From assembly GCA_033675265.1 (NCBI GenBank), contig JAUJYZ010000052.1:106001-170000 (forward strand): a DNA stretch of 64,000 nt. Direction: 5' to 3'. The translations under genes were made by a program, and so were the position numbers. Of this stretch, positions 48,991-63,483 are shown one piece after another; the stretch's first letter is position 1, and each line of letters starts with the position of its first letter. The notes under the pieces are model-generated. The model saw nothing but the letters and a program-made list of their open reading frames with translations. It did not search any database and was not told where the DNA came from. The stretch is from Actinostola sp. cb2023. Taxonomy: Eukaryota > Cnidaria > Anthozoa > Actiniaria > Actinostolidae.

Positions 48991-50994
48991 AACTAAAAAA
49001 AAAGTTGATGGGACTGTGACTTGAACCAGCGATAATTAGCTGCATTTTATGCAAAACACTAAAAATCGACCATACACCCAGACTTAAACGCTGAGTCACT
49101 GTATGTTACGTATAGGACGAAGATTTCAGCCTCATCCGCGCTATCGGGTAGTACACAATCAGCGAAGTAGTCAAAGAGGGAGGGAACAGTTGTATCCTAG
49201 TCCTAAATGACTGCCCCTTACCACTTCAGCTATCTGTACTTCCGATTGATTTCGAGGGTCAATTTAGTAGTCTATCGTGTAACGGTTATTGTTATGGAAA
49301 TTTATTGACTAGCGTAGCCCTCTGGAAATACCAATACGCTGGACCTCGACGCTGGACCTTGATGGCCAGTGATCCGAGATCGACTATAGTCTCCCTGCGG
49401 ACACCAACATTTTTTTTGTTGCGTTTTTTTTTTCTTTTCTTTTCCTTGTAAAATGTTGAGATTAACATTTTTAAATTTAGAGTTTTAAAGAACAAAATAA
49501 ATATTAAAAAAAATTATCAACCGCTTATTATAAAGTGTTGATTGAAGGAGAGAAGGAAGAGAGGGATAGATAGCATAGAACGGATCGGAGAAAAGGATTA
49601 TGGAAAGGATGGGAAAAAGGAAGCGTAAAAATAAATGGGCTATAGATGAAATTTTAAAATATGGTATTAAGGGCCGGAGGGGCTCAGCTAGAGTTTCAGC
49701 CGTCCTTTATGACTATTAATCAAAGTGATTGTTGTTTTGTACAGAGTTTAAATATATGAGAACTGTTATTACAAAAGGGGTACGTCTTTGTCAACAAGAA
49801 CCCTTTAAGAAAACAGACCTCATATCATCTCTAATCCGTGTAGTTCAGTGCTAGGCCCGCAGTCTCCACCCCATAGAAGATCCACACTTTGAGCTACAGA
49901 CATACTGAATGCAAGACGCAACCAATAAAATTGAAATATTTATTTCTATTCATTTAAATATCTTATCCTCATTTAAAAAGTACATACAATTGTTGACAAT
50001 ATTTAAAAATAAAAATTGTCTATAAGAATCGATAATAAAGTAGAAATGAGTAGTTCAATAATTACATTCTGTAGAAATCATCGTTATACGAGGCAAATAT
50101 TCTTGCCACTCACATCGCAATGCTCACCAATGCAAAATATTGCAGTTTTTTGCACACGTAATATTTCGTTGGGTTGCGAGTCGCAAAGTGATGTTACAAG
50201 CACAATTCTTCTGCACCTTGTCTCGCAATGGGTGGCTGCAAGAAAAACGGACTCGTGTAACAGCGCCTAGTCATCTATGATGTACAATATCACAAAAAGT
50301 ATTAAGATATCTAAATGTATTGCAGTATTGCGGTATCACAGTAGCATTGTTTTAAACCACTGTAATAAACCCTTATATAACAAATAGATCAAACACGAGA
50401 AACAGTGTTTCATCCCATATCCACACACCGAGTGTGTTGAAAAGACGAGGCTATCGGCTTAAACACTCTCATGTTTGATCAATCTAACTTCTCAAACCAT
50501 TAATAATTCTTGGAGTTCACCTCCTTCCCGTAGTGATTTCCTTGCGTTGTGTCCTCATGAATTATTAATGAGTTTGAGAATAACAAGTACAAAACTCTAT
50601 ATACTCATGCTGTAATACATATGAGGTAGTAATTAAACTAGTTATCCAAGTATTTGAAAATTTACAAGTTGACCTAATTGATGTTTAGGTCTGAGTACAG
50701 CTAGGTGTACAATAATTAGTGATGAAATTGAAATTATTATTGGAAAGACAAAAATATTATCTAATCTAAAATTCTGAGAATGTCATTCCCAAGCAAAGAT
50801 GTCATTTCATAAAACAGCACTGAAGGTACTGGCTTCATTGTGACACAATGCCAAGCATTTAGTAAGTCACCAAGTTAAGTGTGAGAGAATTAAGACACAC
50901 ACAAAAGGAAGAACGTCAGAGAGAATTGATATTCCTGTCTGCTTCTCCTTATGGTCTGCTTCAACAGCTCAAACGTTTGACACTTGGCAGAGTT

Positions 50995-53368
<2,374 letters not shown>

Positions 53369-53683
53369 AAAAATAAAAATATCTCGAACTTTACAACGAG
53401 TATTTTCTTCTTTTAGTTTCTTGCCAGAAGTTGAATATAAATCAATCGAACCCGATATATCAACGGAAGTCGTCATTGATTCGATTATCCAGATATGGAG
53501 GTACCGAATGATTATCGACAGGTTGAAGATTCGATCGATTTATATTCGATTCATGAGCCCGCGTTGTCATTATACATGCGCAAAGAATTTCAAAACATCG
53601 AACAGTGTGAAGAGATTTGTAGGAAAACCTCAGTTTTTTTATCGTTTTTCAGCGCGTTTCTCGCACCGATCGTGCACTAGACG
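53369..53683. promoter_or_regulatory. Bidirectional promoter region between MOB3 and ATP6V1C
   Basis: Only 315 bp separate the two divergent start codons (53368 minus, 53684 plus). Both 5' UTRs and core promoters must fit here unless there are upstream non-coding exons. No TATA box is evident. The sequence gatcgatttatattcgatt occurs at 53531-53549 and a similar inverted block at 53437-53455. Confidence 0.6.
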
Positions 53684-56600
53684 ATGGCGGAGTATTGGCT
53701 GGTTTCTGCTCCGGGCGAAAAAACACCACAACAAACTTTCGAAGCCTTGAAAAGTCAGATGGTTGGATTGTCACCCGTGTGGAAATTCTCGATACCTGAA
53801 CTCAAGGTACGCTGTGTAATACACTATTTAAAGACTGATGGCGATACCTTGAAGGCTTTGAACGTGATATTTCATGGATTTCTAGATGCTTTTCTGGTGA
53901 TTTCAGACAATGTGTGATGAGATAACTGTATAATCCCGGTATAATATAGTCATGTGACTGTTGTAATTCATTTCGTCAGTATGTTGACTATTAACTGAGT
54001 TGCCTGTCTTTGTACAATGTACAAGTTATTCAGTATTATTGTACTAGAGTGTGTAGTTATAGACTGTACTGTGTAAACATGTCACTATTAATCGTATGAG
54101 AGTATGTGTACAAGTTTGTACCATGTACAAGTCACAGGGGTGTCATTAGGAATTGGGTACTAGGTACATTATATGGACTGGCTCTAAACATGAGTGTAGA
54201 GTGCAATTTAGAAAAGCTTGAAAACTAAATAACTAATTAGTACTAAATAGCACTAACGAAACAATAGGAAACAATAGAAATAGCACTATTTAGTACTATT
54301 TAAAATTAGTATTATTTCACGCTTTTCTAAATTGCACTCTACCAATAAAGCTTTCTAATTGAACAATTTGCCATTGTGTCTGTCTACACAGTGACCAGTG
54401 CAACGCTCCTCAATAATGTGACTGCCTTCAATGTATTCACATAGTTTTGTCCCTACATACATGTATCGTCTGATCATTATTAGATGTGATGGTCAGAGGA
54501 TAGGACAATCAATTGAGTATCTAGTCATAGCTAAGGATCGTTGACTAATACTGACTAGAGAGGTGTGCAAATACATTAGAGGAGGTCACAGTATTTGGTG
54601 TCACACTGTAACGTCTTCACCTATTGTATTAATCCAACTGGTGATATTGTCTATTGATAGGTTGGCACACTAGATACATTAGTCGGTTTGTCTGATGACT
54701 TGAGCAAGCTCGATGCCTTTGTAGACAGGTATGTTGTTATTCTTTGGTGCGCATGTGAGCATATATAGTTACATGAAGAAATATTATTATTATATAATTA
54801 TCGATGAAATATCTATATTTCTCTCCTTCGAAAAATTGATATCTTCACACGTGAGGATAACATGTTATCTTCACATGTGAAGATATCATATCGTAAAGTA
54901 AACATTATTTCAAAAAAAATAAAAATGTTTCATCGATAATTATATAATAAACAGAATATTACATGGTCGCTTGGAGATACGAATTTTATCTTCTCGTGTT
55001 GAATATCTCTCACTCGTTCGCTGCGCTCACTCGTGAGAGATATCATCAACACTCGAAGATAAAATTCGTATCTCCGCGCGCCCATGTAATATCCTCTATT
55101 TATTATTGCAACATGTCACTTGCATTATTTTGATACTTGATAAAGATGAATCATTTATTAAAGTATGTTGTGTAAATGATCTTTCAGTGTAGCTAAGAAG
55201 GTAGCTCATTACATGAGTGACGTGTTAGAAGGTGAACATCAGGTATGTAAAGCAATGATATATTCACACTAAATCTCTCAGTGCACACCTCATTGTTATA
55301 ACTTTCTCTATACAGGATCGAGTTAAAGAAAACCTGCTAGCAAATGGCCGTGAGTAGTGTTTGTCCCTGACATTCATCCATTCACTTGTTACTGATATTT
55401 CATTTGTTATAGAGGATCTGTCAAATTATGTGACTAAATTTCAATGGGACTCAGCTAAATATCCAATCAAGCAATCACTAAGAAATCTAACTGAGATCAT
55501 TAGCAAGGTATGTAAACTATTACCAATTGGGCTTCCTGTGCTTATTAACACAGGAATCCCAATATTGGTTGAGTTTCATTTGATGTGTTTTTCTTACAGC
55601 AAGTAACTCAAATAGAACATGATCTTAAGACCAAAGCACAGGCATATAATAGCATTAAAGGAACTCTGGCATCTCTGGAGAGAAAATCAACGTATGTAAT
55701 GAAGCACTATTATTATTATTATTATTATTTCGATCTATTTATTGTATATTGTATGTGTCGCAGGGCTCCTTTTGATATCAGAGGCTACTATAGCCACTGA
55801 CTGGACTACCCTGCTGTTTTATTTGTGTTTAAATAAAGGTGTCTATCTATCTATCTATCACTAACTGTAATATTTATCACTAACTATGGTAATGACAATG
55901 ATACCAAATATGGTGGTGGTACTCGTGATGATGGTGGTGATGATATGATAATGAAGAGGATGATGATGATGACGATGGTGATGAATGATATATCTATTTA
56001 TGTTTTAGGGGAAGTCTTCTGGCTAGGAGTCTTGGAGAACTGGTCAAGAAAGAGCACTTTGTTCTTGATTCAGAATATCTCACTACTCTACTGGTTGTTG
56101 TACCAAAGTAGGTTGTTCTCGTTTGTGGCAGAAAATTGTTGAACTGTGTTTCATTTACTTCATTGTTTCTTTCAGAGCGTTGTTTAATGAATGGAGAAAC
56201 AAATACTGGAAACTAACAGATATGGTTGTACCTGAGTCAACCAAGTAAGTATATAATGTACATAATACTGGAAACTAACAGATATGGTTGTACCTGAGTC
56301 AACCAAGTAAGTATATAATGTACATATAATACTGGAAACTAACAGATATGGTTGTACCTGAGTCAACCAAGTAAGTATATAATGTACATAATACTGGAAA
56401 CTAACAGATATGGTTGTACCTGAGTCAACCAAGTAAGTATATAATGTACATAATACTGGAAACTAACAGATATGGTTGTACCTGAGTCAACCAAGTAAGT
56501 ATATAATGTACATAATACTGGAAACTAACAGATATGGTTGTACCTGAGTCAACCAAGTAAGTATATAATGTACATATATTTTTAGTTAGGATACATTTTA

Positions 56601-59600
56601 AATTTTAATACTTTACGCCAGATAGAATTTAAATAAGGGGGGAGGGGTTGGGGAAATTAGGTGGGATTTTGGGTTTGGGTATGGGTGTAAATTTTAGGTA
56701 GATAGGTGTCCTCAATTAGTTTACACTTGTGTAAGCTAGGTAATTTGACACGTTAATAAAGGTTATTATTATTATTATTATTATTATATACACCTATTTC
56801 AATTATGTTAGTCCCCTGAAAAGGATGGAAGGTGCGACCCTGAAGAATCATCAACCATAATCTTCATAAACGTCTTGTATTAAACAAGAACATTGCAGTG
56901 AAGCAAATTCAAGTGACATTCAAAATGAGATCTGGCTGAATGTTTTGTTGAAATGTCAGGGAATTTGGGTAGAAAGACTTGGTAAACAGTATCTCCCATG
57001 ATTCTCTGGGGTCGCACCTTTGTGAGTCAAGGGTGACTAACTGTATTGAATTAGGTGTATATACGAGCCAGACCAAAATCTCACCCAAGGCACTTTTACC
57101 AGTTGAAAGTAAATAAACAAATGAAAACTAGAACTACCGTGACGTCGTTAATTCAGTTTTAAAACGATGTTTTACTGAGGCAACTTCCTCAGTTCGCCTA
57201 CTGGCTACGGGCCTGATATACAAATGTATTAGGCTGAGTTATGGTGTATTAATACAGAAGGTACAAGCAATAGTGGCTTAGTTGGCTAGTGCTGTTGTGG
57301 ATGCAGTGTTGATACGTTTTCTTGTATCTCAGGCTAGTCTTTGAAGACAATGAAAATGGCTTGTTTACAGTGACTTTGTTCAAGAAGGTTGTTGATGAAT
57401 TCAAGCATCACGCAAGAGATAATAAGTGAGTTATCTGATGTAACAATGTATGGGACCATGCAAGAAAACACAAGTGATGTCTGATTGAGGACTTAAGAGA
57501 GGATATCAGTAAGAATAGAGATTCGCCGGTCAATTAAAAAAAATCGAATTTAATTTCTTTAGCCATGTCATTCCTTTCGATGACCTATTACTCGGGCCCA
57601 GGCCGCAGGCCGCCCGAGTTAGAAAATGCGGATTTCGGTAGTAGTAGTAGTAGTAGTAGTAGTAGTTTTGTTCGGCTTCAAAATGACGAGTATGCGACGT
57701 ATTTAATCGTATCCGGAGTTTCAAGATTACTCCGCAGATTTGAAAAGATAAAGGAGACACAGGACTCAAGTAGATTATGAATCTTAGTTTTGAAAGCAGC
57801 TGTAGATCTTCAAGCTATTAAAAGGTCAGGATTCTAGTTCATCGTTCAATGACTAGAAGTGGTAAAAGGACTAGAAGCTCGCTTAAAATATATATTTTTT
57901 TAAACAAACGCGAGGCCGTTATCGGAACCATCTGACCTATGCAACCTCAAGACGTATCATGTTCGTACTCACCGGACTAATAGTCTCCCTCGTCACTCAA
58001 CTGTCACTGATTGTCATGACGTCAGAGAAATTATATTGTATTGAAGAAGATGTCCTTGTTTTATTCGACGTTCGAACCGTAACTCGAACCCGAACTCGAT
58101 TCCAAACTCGACGTTTCGGGATCTGAAGCTAGAGAGGGGACCTTTACACAAACTCATCAAAATCAAATCAATTGAACTCAAAGTCAAAAGGTAATCAAAT
58201 GAACTCAAAGGCAAATCAAATGAACTCGACACATACATGTATATACATAGTCTCCCTCGTCACGCAACTGTCAGTCATTGTCAGGTCTCTCCTCGCGCAG
58301 CTGACATTGTCCTTGTTCTTCAACCAACTGGCATTCATTTTCAAGTACTTCCTCGAACAACTGACATTTTCCTTTTCACAATGCCCGAGTGAACGCTCAT
58401 TGAGCGTCTTGTTTTAGGGAAAAATACTAAAAAGTTCCAGCGATTTTTATTTTAGGAGAAATTTGCAGTTTTTAAAAACCCGCCTGATGACTGAAAATTT
58501 TCGGCTAAATTATAAGGCAACTTTGAACAGTCGGTGTGTGTTCATCTCTAGCACTACAACAACGACATTCAGCATACTTAATAAACGTTTCTTGGTCTTT
58601 TCTATTGTAGTATTTATTTTTGTGTAACTTTTTTAGTTATTTTTCAAATTTGGTTTTAAAAAGGTGTACTGAGCGCCATGAACGGAACGTTGAAATATAG
58701 GCAATGTTTGAGGTACGAAAACGGAATCTGGTACCTAATTCTTTGAGGAAAACGCCATGCCCCAGGAAAGCTTCACCTTTGCTCTTTCAGTTTAGAAAGT
58801 TTCAACTTTGAGAATTCAATGTAGCATTTTTGAGAAATAAAAATATTATGCTTGGGACTGCCAAAATTAGCATTAATTTCGACCTATCGCGGACATTTTT
58901 GTCATCCAATCACAAAACGTAATGCCAAAACACGACTATCTTTCACTTTTAGTTGATTGCTGCTGATGGAAAACAATCTTCGAGTCAATAGGAATGTAAC
59001 TCTCGCAAAAGTTAAAATTAGCATAGATTGTCGATCAGATAACAGCATCTCACAGAAAAAATTACGAATTTTGTCTAAGCGACGTTTATACGAAATTCCA
59101 CCCTTTCAAGCAAGTATGAATTCTGTTTTGTTTGATATTTTATGATTAAAACTATTATTTCATGCCGCAAAAAAAATATTCGAAGGGCAGTAGTGTGACT
59201 TGCAGCAGTTACATTGCGTTACATAATTGGTTTGTCAACAAAGTGGAGCATCCAGTCAAAATATCCAAACTCTTCATGAATAAGCGACAGTTTTAAGTAT
59301 AAATCAGCTTAATTGTTTGTAAATCTTATTTGGAGCAAATTCTAAGCATTTCAAAGTGAAGAACCATAATTTTCGGAAACGGCCAATACTACGGTGTTTA
59401 TTTGACCAATGAATATGCTAATTTTCACTATTTTAGGAGCTTAATGTGGCTGAAATAGCTCAAATATTGTTGAAAATCATTCCTATTAACTCCAAGATTG
59501 TTATCAGTTGGCAGCGATCAACTAAAATGCAAGGTAGTCGTGTTTTGGCATTAAGTTTTGTGTTTTAACGACAAAAATGTCCGCGACAGGCTGAAATTAA

Positions 59601-62600
59601 TGCTAATTTTGGTAGTCCCAAGCATAATAGTTTTATTTCTCAAAAATGCTACATTGAATTCTCAAAGTTGAAACTTTCTAAACTGAAAGAGCAAAGGTGA
59701 AGCTTTCCTGGGGCATGGCGTTTTCCTCAAAGAATTAGGTACCAGATTCCGTTTTCGTACCTCAAACATTGCCTATATTTCAACGTTCCGTTCATGGCGC
59801 TCAGTACACCTTTTTAAAACCAAATTTGAAAAATAACTAAAAAAGTTACACAAAAATAAATACTACAATAGAAAAGACCAAGAAACGTTTATTAAGTATG
59901 CTGAATGTCGTTGTTGTAGTGCTAGAGATGAACACACACTGACTGTTCAAAGTTGCCTTATAATTTAGCCGAAAATTTTCAGTCATCAGGCGGGTTTTTA
60001 AAAACTGCAAATTTCTCCTAAAATAAAAATCGCTGGAACGTTTTAGTATTTTTCCCTAAAATAGGTCATCGAAAGGAATGATATGGCGAAAGAAAATTAA
60101 ATTCGATTTTTTTTAATTGACCGGCGAATCTCTATTCTTACTGATATCCTCTCTTAAAGGCTCTTTGAATTCCAAAGGAGAATTTTGATTTTCATCATGT
60201 CACTTACACTGCTCTTGTAAATAGAGTCATCTACATTTATTTTGTCAGCAGAAACTATATACATAAGTACAGTTATCACGCTAACATTAAATTAAACATT
60301 AATAATACAAAATTGGAGTCGTTTTCATATGAGTGGGAAAGTTACCGCACCATCACCGCACCGCGCCTTGCCATACTGAAAGAGTTTGATTGGATGAGAT
60401 GCATCTGCACGCTTTTTGATTGGTTTAGAAAGGAGGCCATTTGAGTGTCACGGTACCACAGGGTTCCCACTCGTACGAAAACCACTCTAAGATGACATTT
60501 CATAATTGTGGTGTTTGTTGTTCAGGTTCCTAGTGAGAGATTTTGTGTATGACGAGAAAGAACTAGAGGCTGGTAAAAATGAAATTACAAAACTTGAATC
60601 AACAAAGAAGAAACAGTTTGTAAGTATTCCGCATTAGAATTGAATTGAATTACACTTTTCTTATCTTGACTATTATTTGTGATTAGGGACCATTAGTGAG
60701 ATGGCTGAGAGTAAACTTTAGTGAAGCGTTTACTGCATGGATTCATGTCAAGGTATCTAATGCCTAATTATTATTATACCAGTACCCTTGCTGGTCATTA
60801 ATACCACCAGTACATAATTAATCCAGGTCGTTATCTTTCCAGGCATTAATAGTGTTTGTGGAGTCAGTATTAAGGTATGTTGATCAATCAATCAATCAAT
60901 CAATCGTTTATTTACACCTGTTTTCAAAAACGTTGCCCATTTATAAAATACAAATATAAATGGCCAACATATTTGAAAACAGGTGTATCCACATTACGTC
61001 AGAGTTGATTTAAGACACATTACCATAACTGCATCTAAGCACAGCATTGGTTGATGTTCAAGTAATAAAATGCTATTGTTTTGCTTCTCTGCAGATATGG
61101 TTTGCCAGTGAACTTCCAAGCCATGCTCATACAGGTAGGGATCAAACGTCCATCAATCAATGTGCTACTATTAAAGTTACATGTATAGTTACCAAGAAAC
61201 TCATCTTATTAGCTTGGTAAAACTGCAACAAAAACAGTGTTGCTTGACTGATGTGATGATATTCTGGGGGCGTTACTGTGATACGAATTGATAGTAATTG
61301 AACTTTGGTTATCTGTTAGCCAACCAAAAAGACCCAAAAAAGGATACGTGATATGCTGGATTCATCTTACAGTTACCTGGAGTCAAAGTCGTATGGAAGT
61401 CCTGATTTAAATGAGGTATGAATATCTGACACAGGTGCTTCCATCTCTGCTATTACTACTACTACTGATCATCATTTTCATCATCAACAACTTCACCATC
61501 AGCCTGATCATCATAACTACATGTATGTATTGTATAACTATCACCATCATCACTAATCATCACCATCATCACTACTACTACTATCCCCATTATCTTTTTA
61601 CACGGCTCAAAGGGAGAGCACTTTGTAATTAATTTTAATTTTAGTGATTTTGATTCCGTGTTTAAATAAAGTTCATTCATTCATTCATTCATCATCACTA
61701 ATCATCACCATCATCACTACTACTATCACCACTACTATCACTACCTACTATCACTACCTACTATCACTACCTATCACTACCTACTATCACCACCACCACC
61801 ACTATCACTACCTACTATCACTACCTACTATCACCACCACCACCACTACCTACTATCACCACCACTATCACTACCTACTATCACTACCTACTATCACTAC
61901 CTACTATCACTACCTACTATCACCACCACTATGACTACCTACTATCACTACCTACTATCACTACCTACTATCACCACCACTATCACTACCTACTATCACC
62001 ACCACTATCACCACCTACTATCACTACCTACTATCACTACCTACTATCACCACCACTATCACTACCTACTATCACTACCTACTATCACCACCACTATCAC
62101 TACCTACTATCACTACCTACTATCACCACCACTATCACTACCTACTATCACTACCTACTATCACTACCTACTATCACCACCACTATCACTACCTACTATC
62201 ACTACTACTATCACTACCTACTATCACCACCACTATGACTACCTACTATCACTACCTACTATCACTACCTACTATCACTACCTACTATCACCACCACTAT
62301 CACTACCTACTATCACTACCTATCACTACCTACTATCACTACCTACTATCACTACCTACTATCACTACTACTATCACTACCTACTATCACCACCACTACC
62401 TACTATCACTACTACTATCACTACCTACTATCACCACCACTATCACTACCTACTATCACTACTACTATCACTACCTACTATCACCACCACCACCACTATC
62501 ACTACCTACTATCACTACTACTATCACTACTACTATCACTACCTACTATCACCACCACTATCACTACCTACTATCACTACTACTATCACTACCTACTATC

Positions 62601-63483
62601 ACCACCACCACCACTATCACTACCTACTATCACCACCACTATCACTACCTACTATCACTACCTACTATCACTACCTACTATCACTACCACTATCACTACC
62701 TACTATCACTACTACTATCACCACCACTATCACTACCTACTATCACTACTACTATCACTACCTACTATCACTACCTACTATCACTACCTACTATTACTAC
62801 CTACTATCACTACCTATCACTACCTACTATCACCACCACTATCACTACCTACTATCACTACCTACTATCACTACCTACTATCACCACCACTATCACTACC
62901 TACTATCACTACCTACTATCACTACCTACTATCACTACTACTATCACTACCTACTATCACTACCTACTATCACCACCACTATCACTACCTACTATCACTA
63001 CCTACTATCACTACCTACTATCACTACCTATCACTACCTACTATCACCACCACCACCACTATCACTACCTACTATCACCACCACCACCACTATCACTACC
63101 TACTATCACCACCACTATCACTACCTACTATCACTACCTACTATCACTACCTACTATCACCACCACCACCACTATCACTACCTACTATCACCACCACCAC
63201 CACTATCACTACCTACTATCACCACCACTATCACTACCTACTATCACTACCTACTATCACCACCACTATCACTACCTATCACTACCTACTATCATCACCA
63301 CCACCACTATCACTACCTACTATCACCACTACTATCACTACTACTATCACTACCTACTATAACCTCTACTAATATTGATTGGTTGTCTAGCTTCAGGTTG
63401 ATATCCCAGGACTGATTATGGCTCAAAATGATTACTACCCTTATGTGTCCTACCAAGTCAAACTCAACTTACTGGAGAAATAA
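53684..63483 (+). CDS. ATP6V1C1: V-type proton ATPase subunit C, 15 exons
   Basis: Subunit C is the V1-sector stator component that couples V1 to V0 and controls reversible assembly of the proton pump on endosomes, lysosomes and plasma membrane. Exons: 53684-53806, 54661-54728, 55188-55242, 55316-55349, 55413-55507, 55600-55691, 56009-56107, 56176-56244, 57333-57425, 60526-60619, 60687-60752, 60843-60874, 61095-61134, 61320-61415 and 63397-63483. Every junction has GT-AG ends and matching phase, giving 380 residues (human ATP6V1C1 has 382). Landmarks are [100 protein letters not shown], and the ending [22 protein letters not shown] overlaps the stop codon. The gene looks intact despite large repeats in introns 8, 9 and 14. 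Confidence 0.97.
54197..54341. mobile_element. MITE of the tagagt(a/g)caa family, copy 2, in ATP6V1C intron 1
   Basis: Ends tagagtgcaattt / aaattgcactcta. The core aattagtactaaatagcact ... agcactatttagtactattt is shared with the copy at 12907-13051, while the outer arms differ. Confidence 0.75.
54787..55092. mobile_element. Two adjacent foldback elements in ATP6V1C intron 2
   Basis: The first hairpin, 54787-54950, has arms tatataattatcgatgaaa / tttcatcgataattatata with an inner acatgttatcttcacatgtg region. The second, 54955-55092, has arms ggagatacgaattttatctt / its inverse, with inner ctctcactcgttcgctgcgc. The two palindromes are separated by only a few bases. Confidence 0.65.
55720..55860 (+). 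repeat. LINE-type 3' tail with TATC microsatellite in ATP6V1C intron 6
   Basis: The phrase gactaccctgctgttttatt then tgtttaaataaaggtgtcta ends in (tatc)n. This resembles CR1/L2-like retroposon ends. The related tail tgtttaaataaagttcatt is at about 61660. Confidence 0.45.
56245..56575. repeat. 62-64 bp tandem repeat copying ATP6V1C exon 8 end plus donor
   Basis: The unit is atactggaaactaacagata + tggttgtacctgagtcaacc + aa/gtaagtatataatgtacata. The first half is coding sequence of exon 8 ([14 protein letters not shown]); the second half is the donor and early intron. One authentic plus five extra donors lie at regular steps. Reading past any donor gives AAG then TAA. Confidence 0.95.
56580..57332. 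other. ATP6V1C intron 8 remainder
   Basis: It contains a retroposon-like tail at about 56695-56785 (cacgttaataaaggttatta then (att)n). The rest is unique sequence with no exon. Confidence 0.45.
57497..60153. mobile_element. 2.66-kb TTAA-flanked giant foldback element
   Basis: TTAA occurs at 57493-57496 and 60154-60157, directly outside the inverted ends gagaggatatcagtaagaat / its inverse. The left arm is 57497-57587 continued at 58412-58963; the right arm is about 59509-60153. The arms pair over about 650 bp with few mismatches, around a loop of about 545 bp. No transposase or other long frame is present. A TTAA target points to piggyBac-type mobilisation (inference). Confidence 0.78.
57588..58411 (+). 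mobile_element. Helitron-like insertion inside the foldback left arm, copy 2
   Basis: It starts TTACTCGGGCCCAGG, with a hairpin (actcgggc ... gcccgagt), and ends gcccgag...acgctcattgagcgtCTTG. The opposite arm of the foldback element preserves the uninterrupted sequence ccta-ttttaggg, showing insertion exactly between A and T with no target duplication. It shares end structure with 3519-4301. It contains a (gta)n tract at about 57638-57665. Confidence 0.65.
60880..61015 (-). repeat. Short retroposon-like insertion with (ATCA)n in ATP6V1C intron 12
   Basis: Inverted ends tttacacctgttttcaaaaa and tttgaaaacaggtgta flank it, next to an (atca)n tract starting at about 60886. It resembles the other tail-plus-microsatellite insertions in reverse orientation. 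Confidence 0.45.
61660..63362. repeat. CACTACCTACTAT minisatellite, 1.7 kb, in ATP6V1C intron 14
   Basis: A retroposon-like tail (tgtttaaataaagttcatt) runs into (catt)n, then (atcacc)n, and then about 1.6 kb of cactacctactat and caccaccactat units. The open frames up to about 490 codons ([13 protein letters not shown]) are artefacts. It ends 34 bp before the acceptor of the last exon. Confidence 0.95.

Larger units (their letters stand above)
45485..50994. other. Intergenic / DNMBP 5' region without recognised coding exon
   Basis: Upstream of the DNMBP start codon. It contains a GT/GGGGA-rich stretch at about 45570-45715, an inverted-repeat cluster at 47962-48158, and A-rich triplicated sequence at 48722-48990. 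The short hairpin tatgagaactgtta...taacagacctcat occurs near 48272-48333 and again near 49756-49828. DNMBP 5' UTR exons and promoter are expected here but cannot be placed. No protein gene is supportable. Confidence 0.5.
57450..60225. mobile_element. Palindromic repeat copy split by the TTAA foldback element
   Basis: The left half, about 57450-57492 (catgcaagaaaacacaagtg ...), and the right half, about 60158-60225 (ctctttgaattccaaaggag ... cacttacactgctcttg), correspond to the two arms of the repeat amplified at 1602-2842. Its interruption by 57497-60153 shows that the foldback element arrived later. Confidence 0.6.

Noticed and set aside
49005..49100. tRNA-like sequence on the minus strand (ggttcaagtcacagtccc)
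   Set aside because: A B-box-like stretch is present, but a convincing acceptor stem, D-arm and anticodon arm cannot be folded. It could be a decayed tRNA-derived SINE.
54661..61415. Possibility that ATP6V1C is a retained pseudogene because of repeated exon 8 and large insertions
   Set aside because: All 15 exons are intact, in phase and full length, so the gene is most likely functional.
61931..63415. Long plus-strand open frame of tyrosine/threonine-rich repeats
   Set aside because: It is an artefact of the cactacctactat minisatellite. It overlaps the true last exon of ATP6V1C in a different frame.
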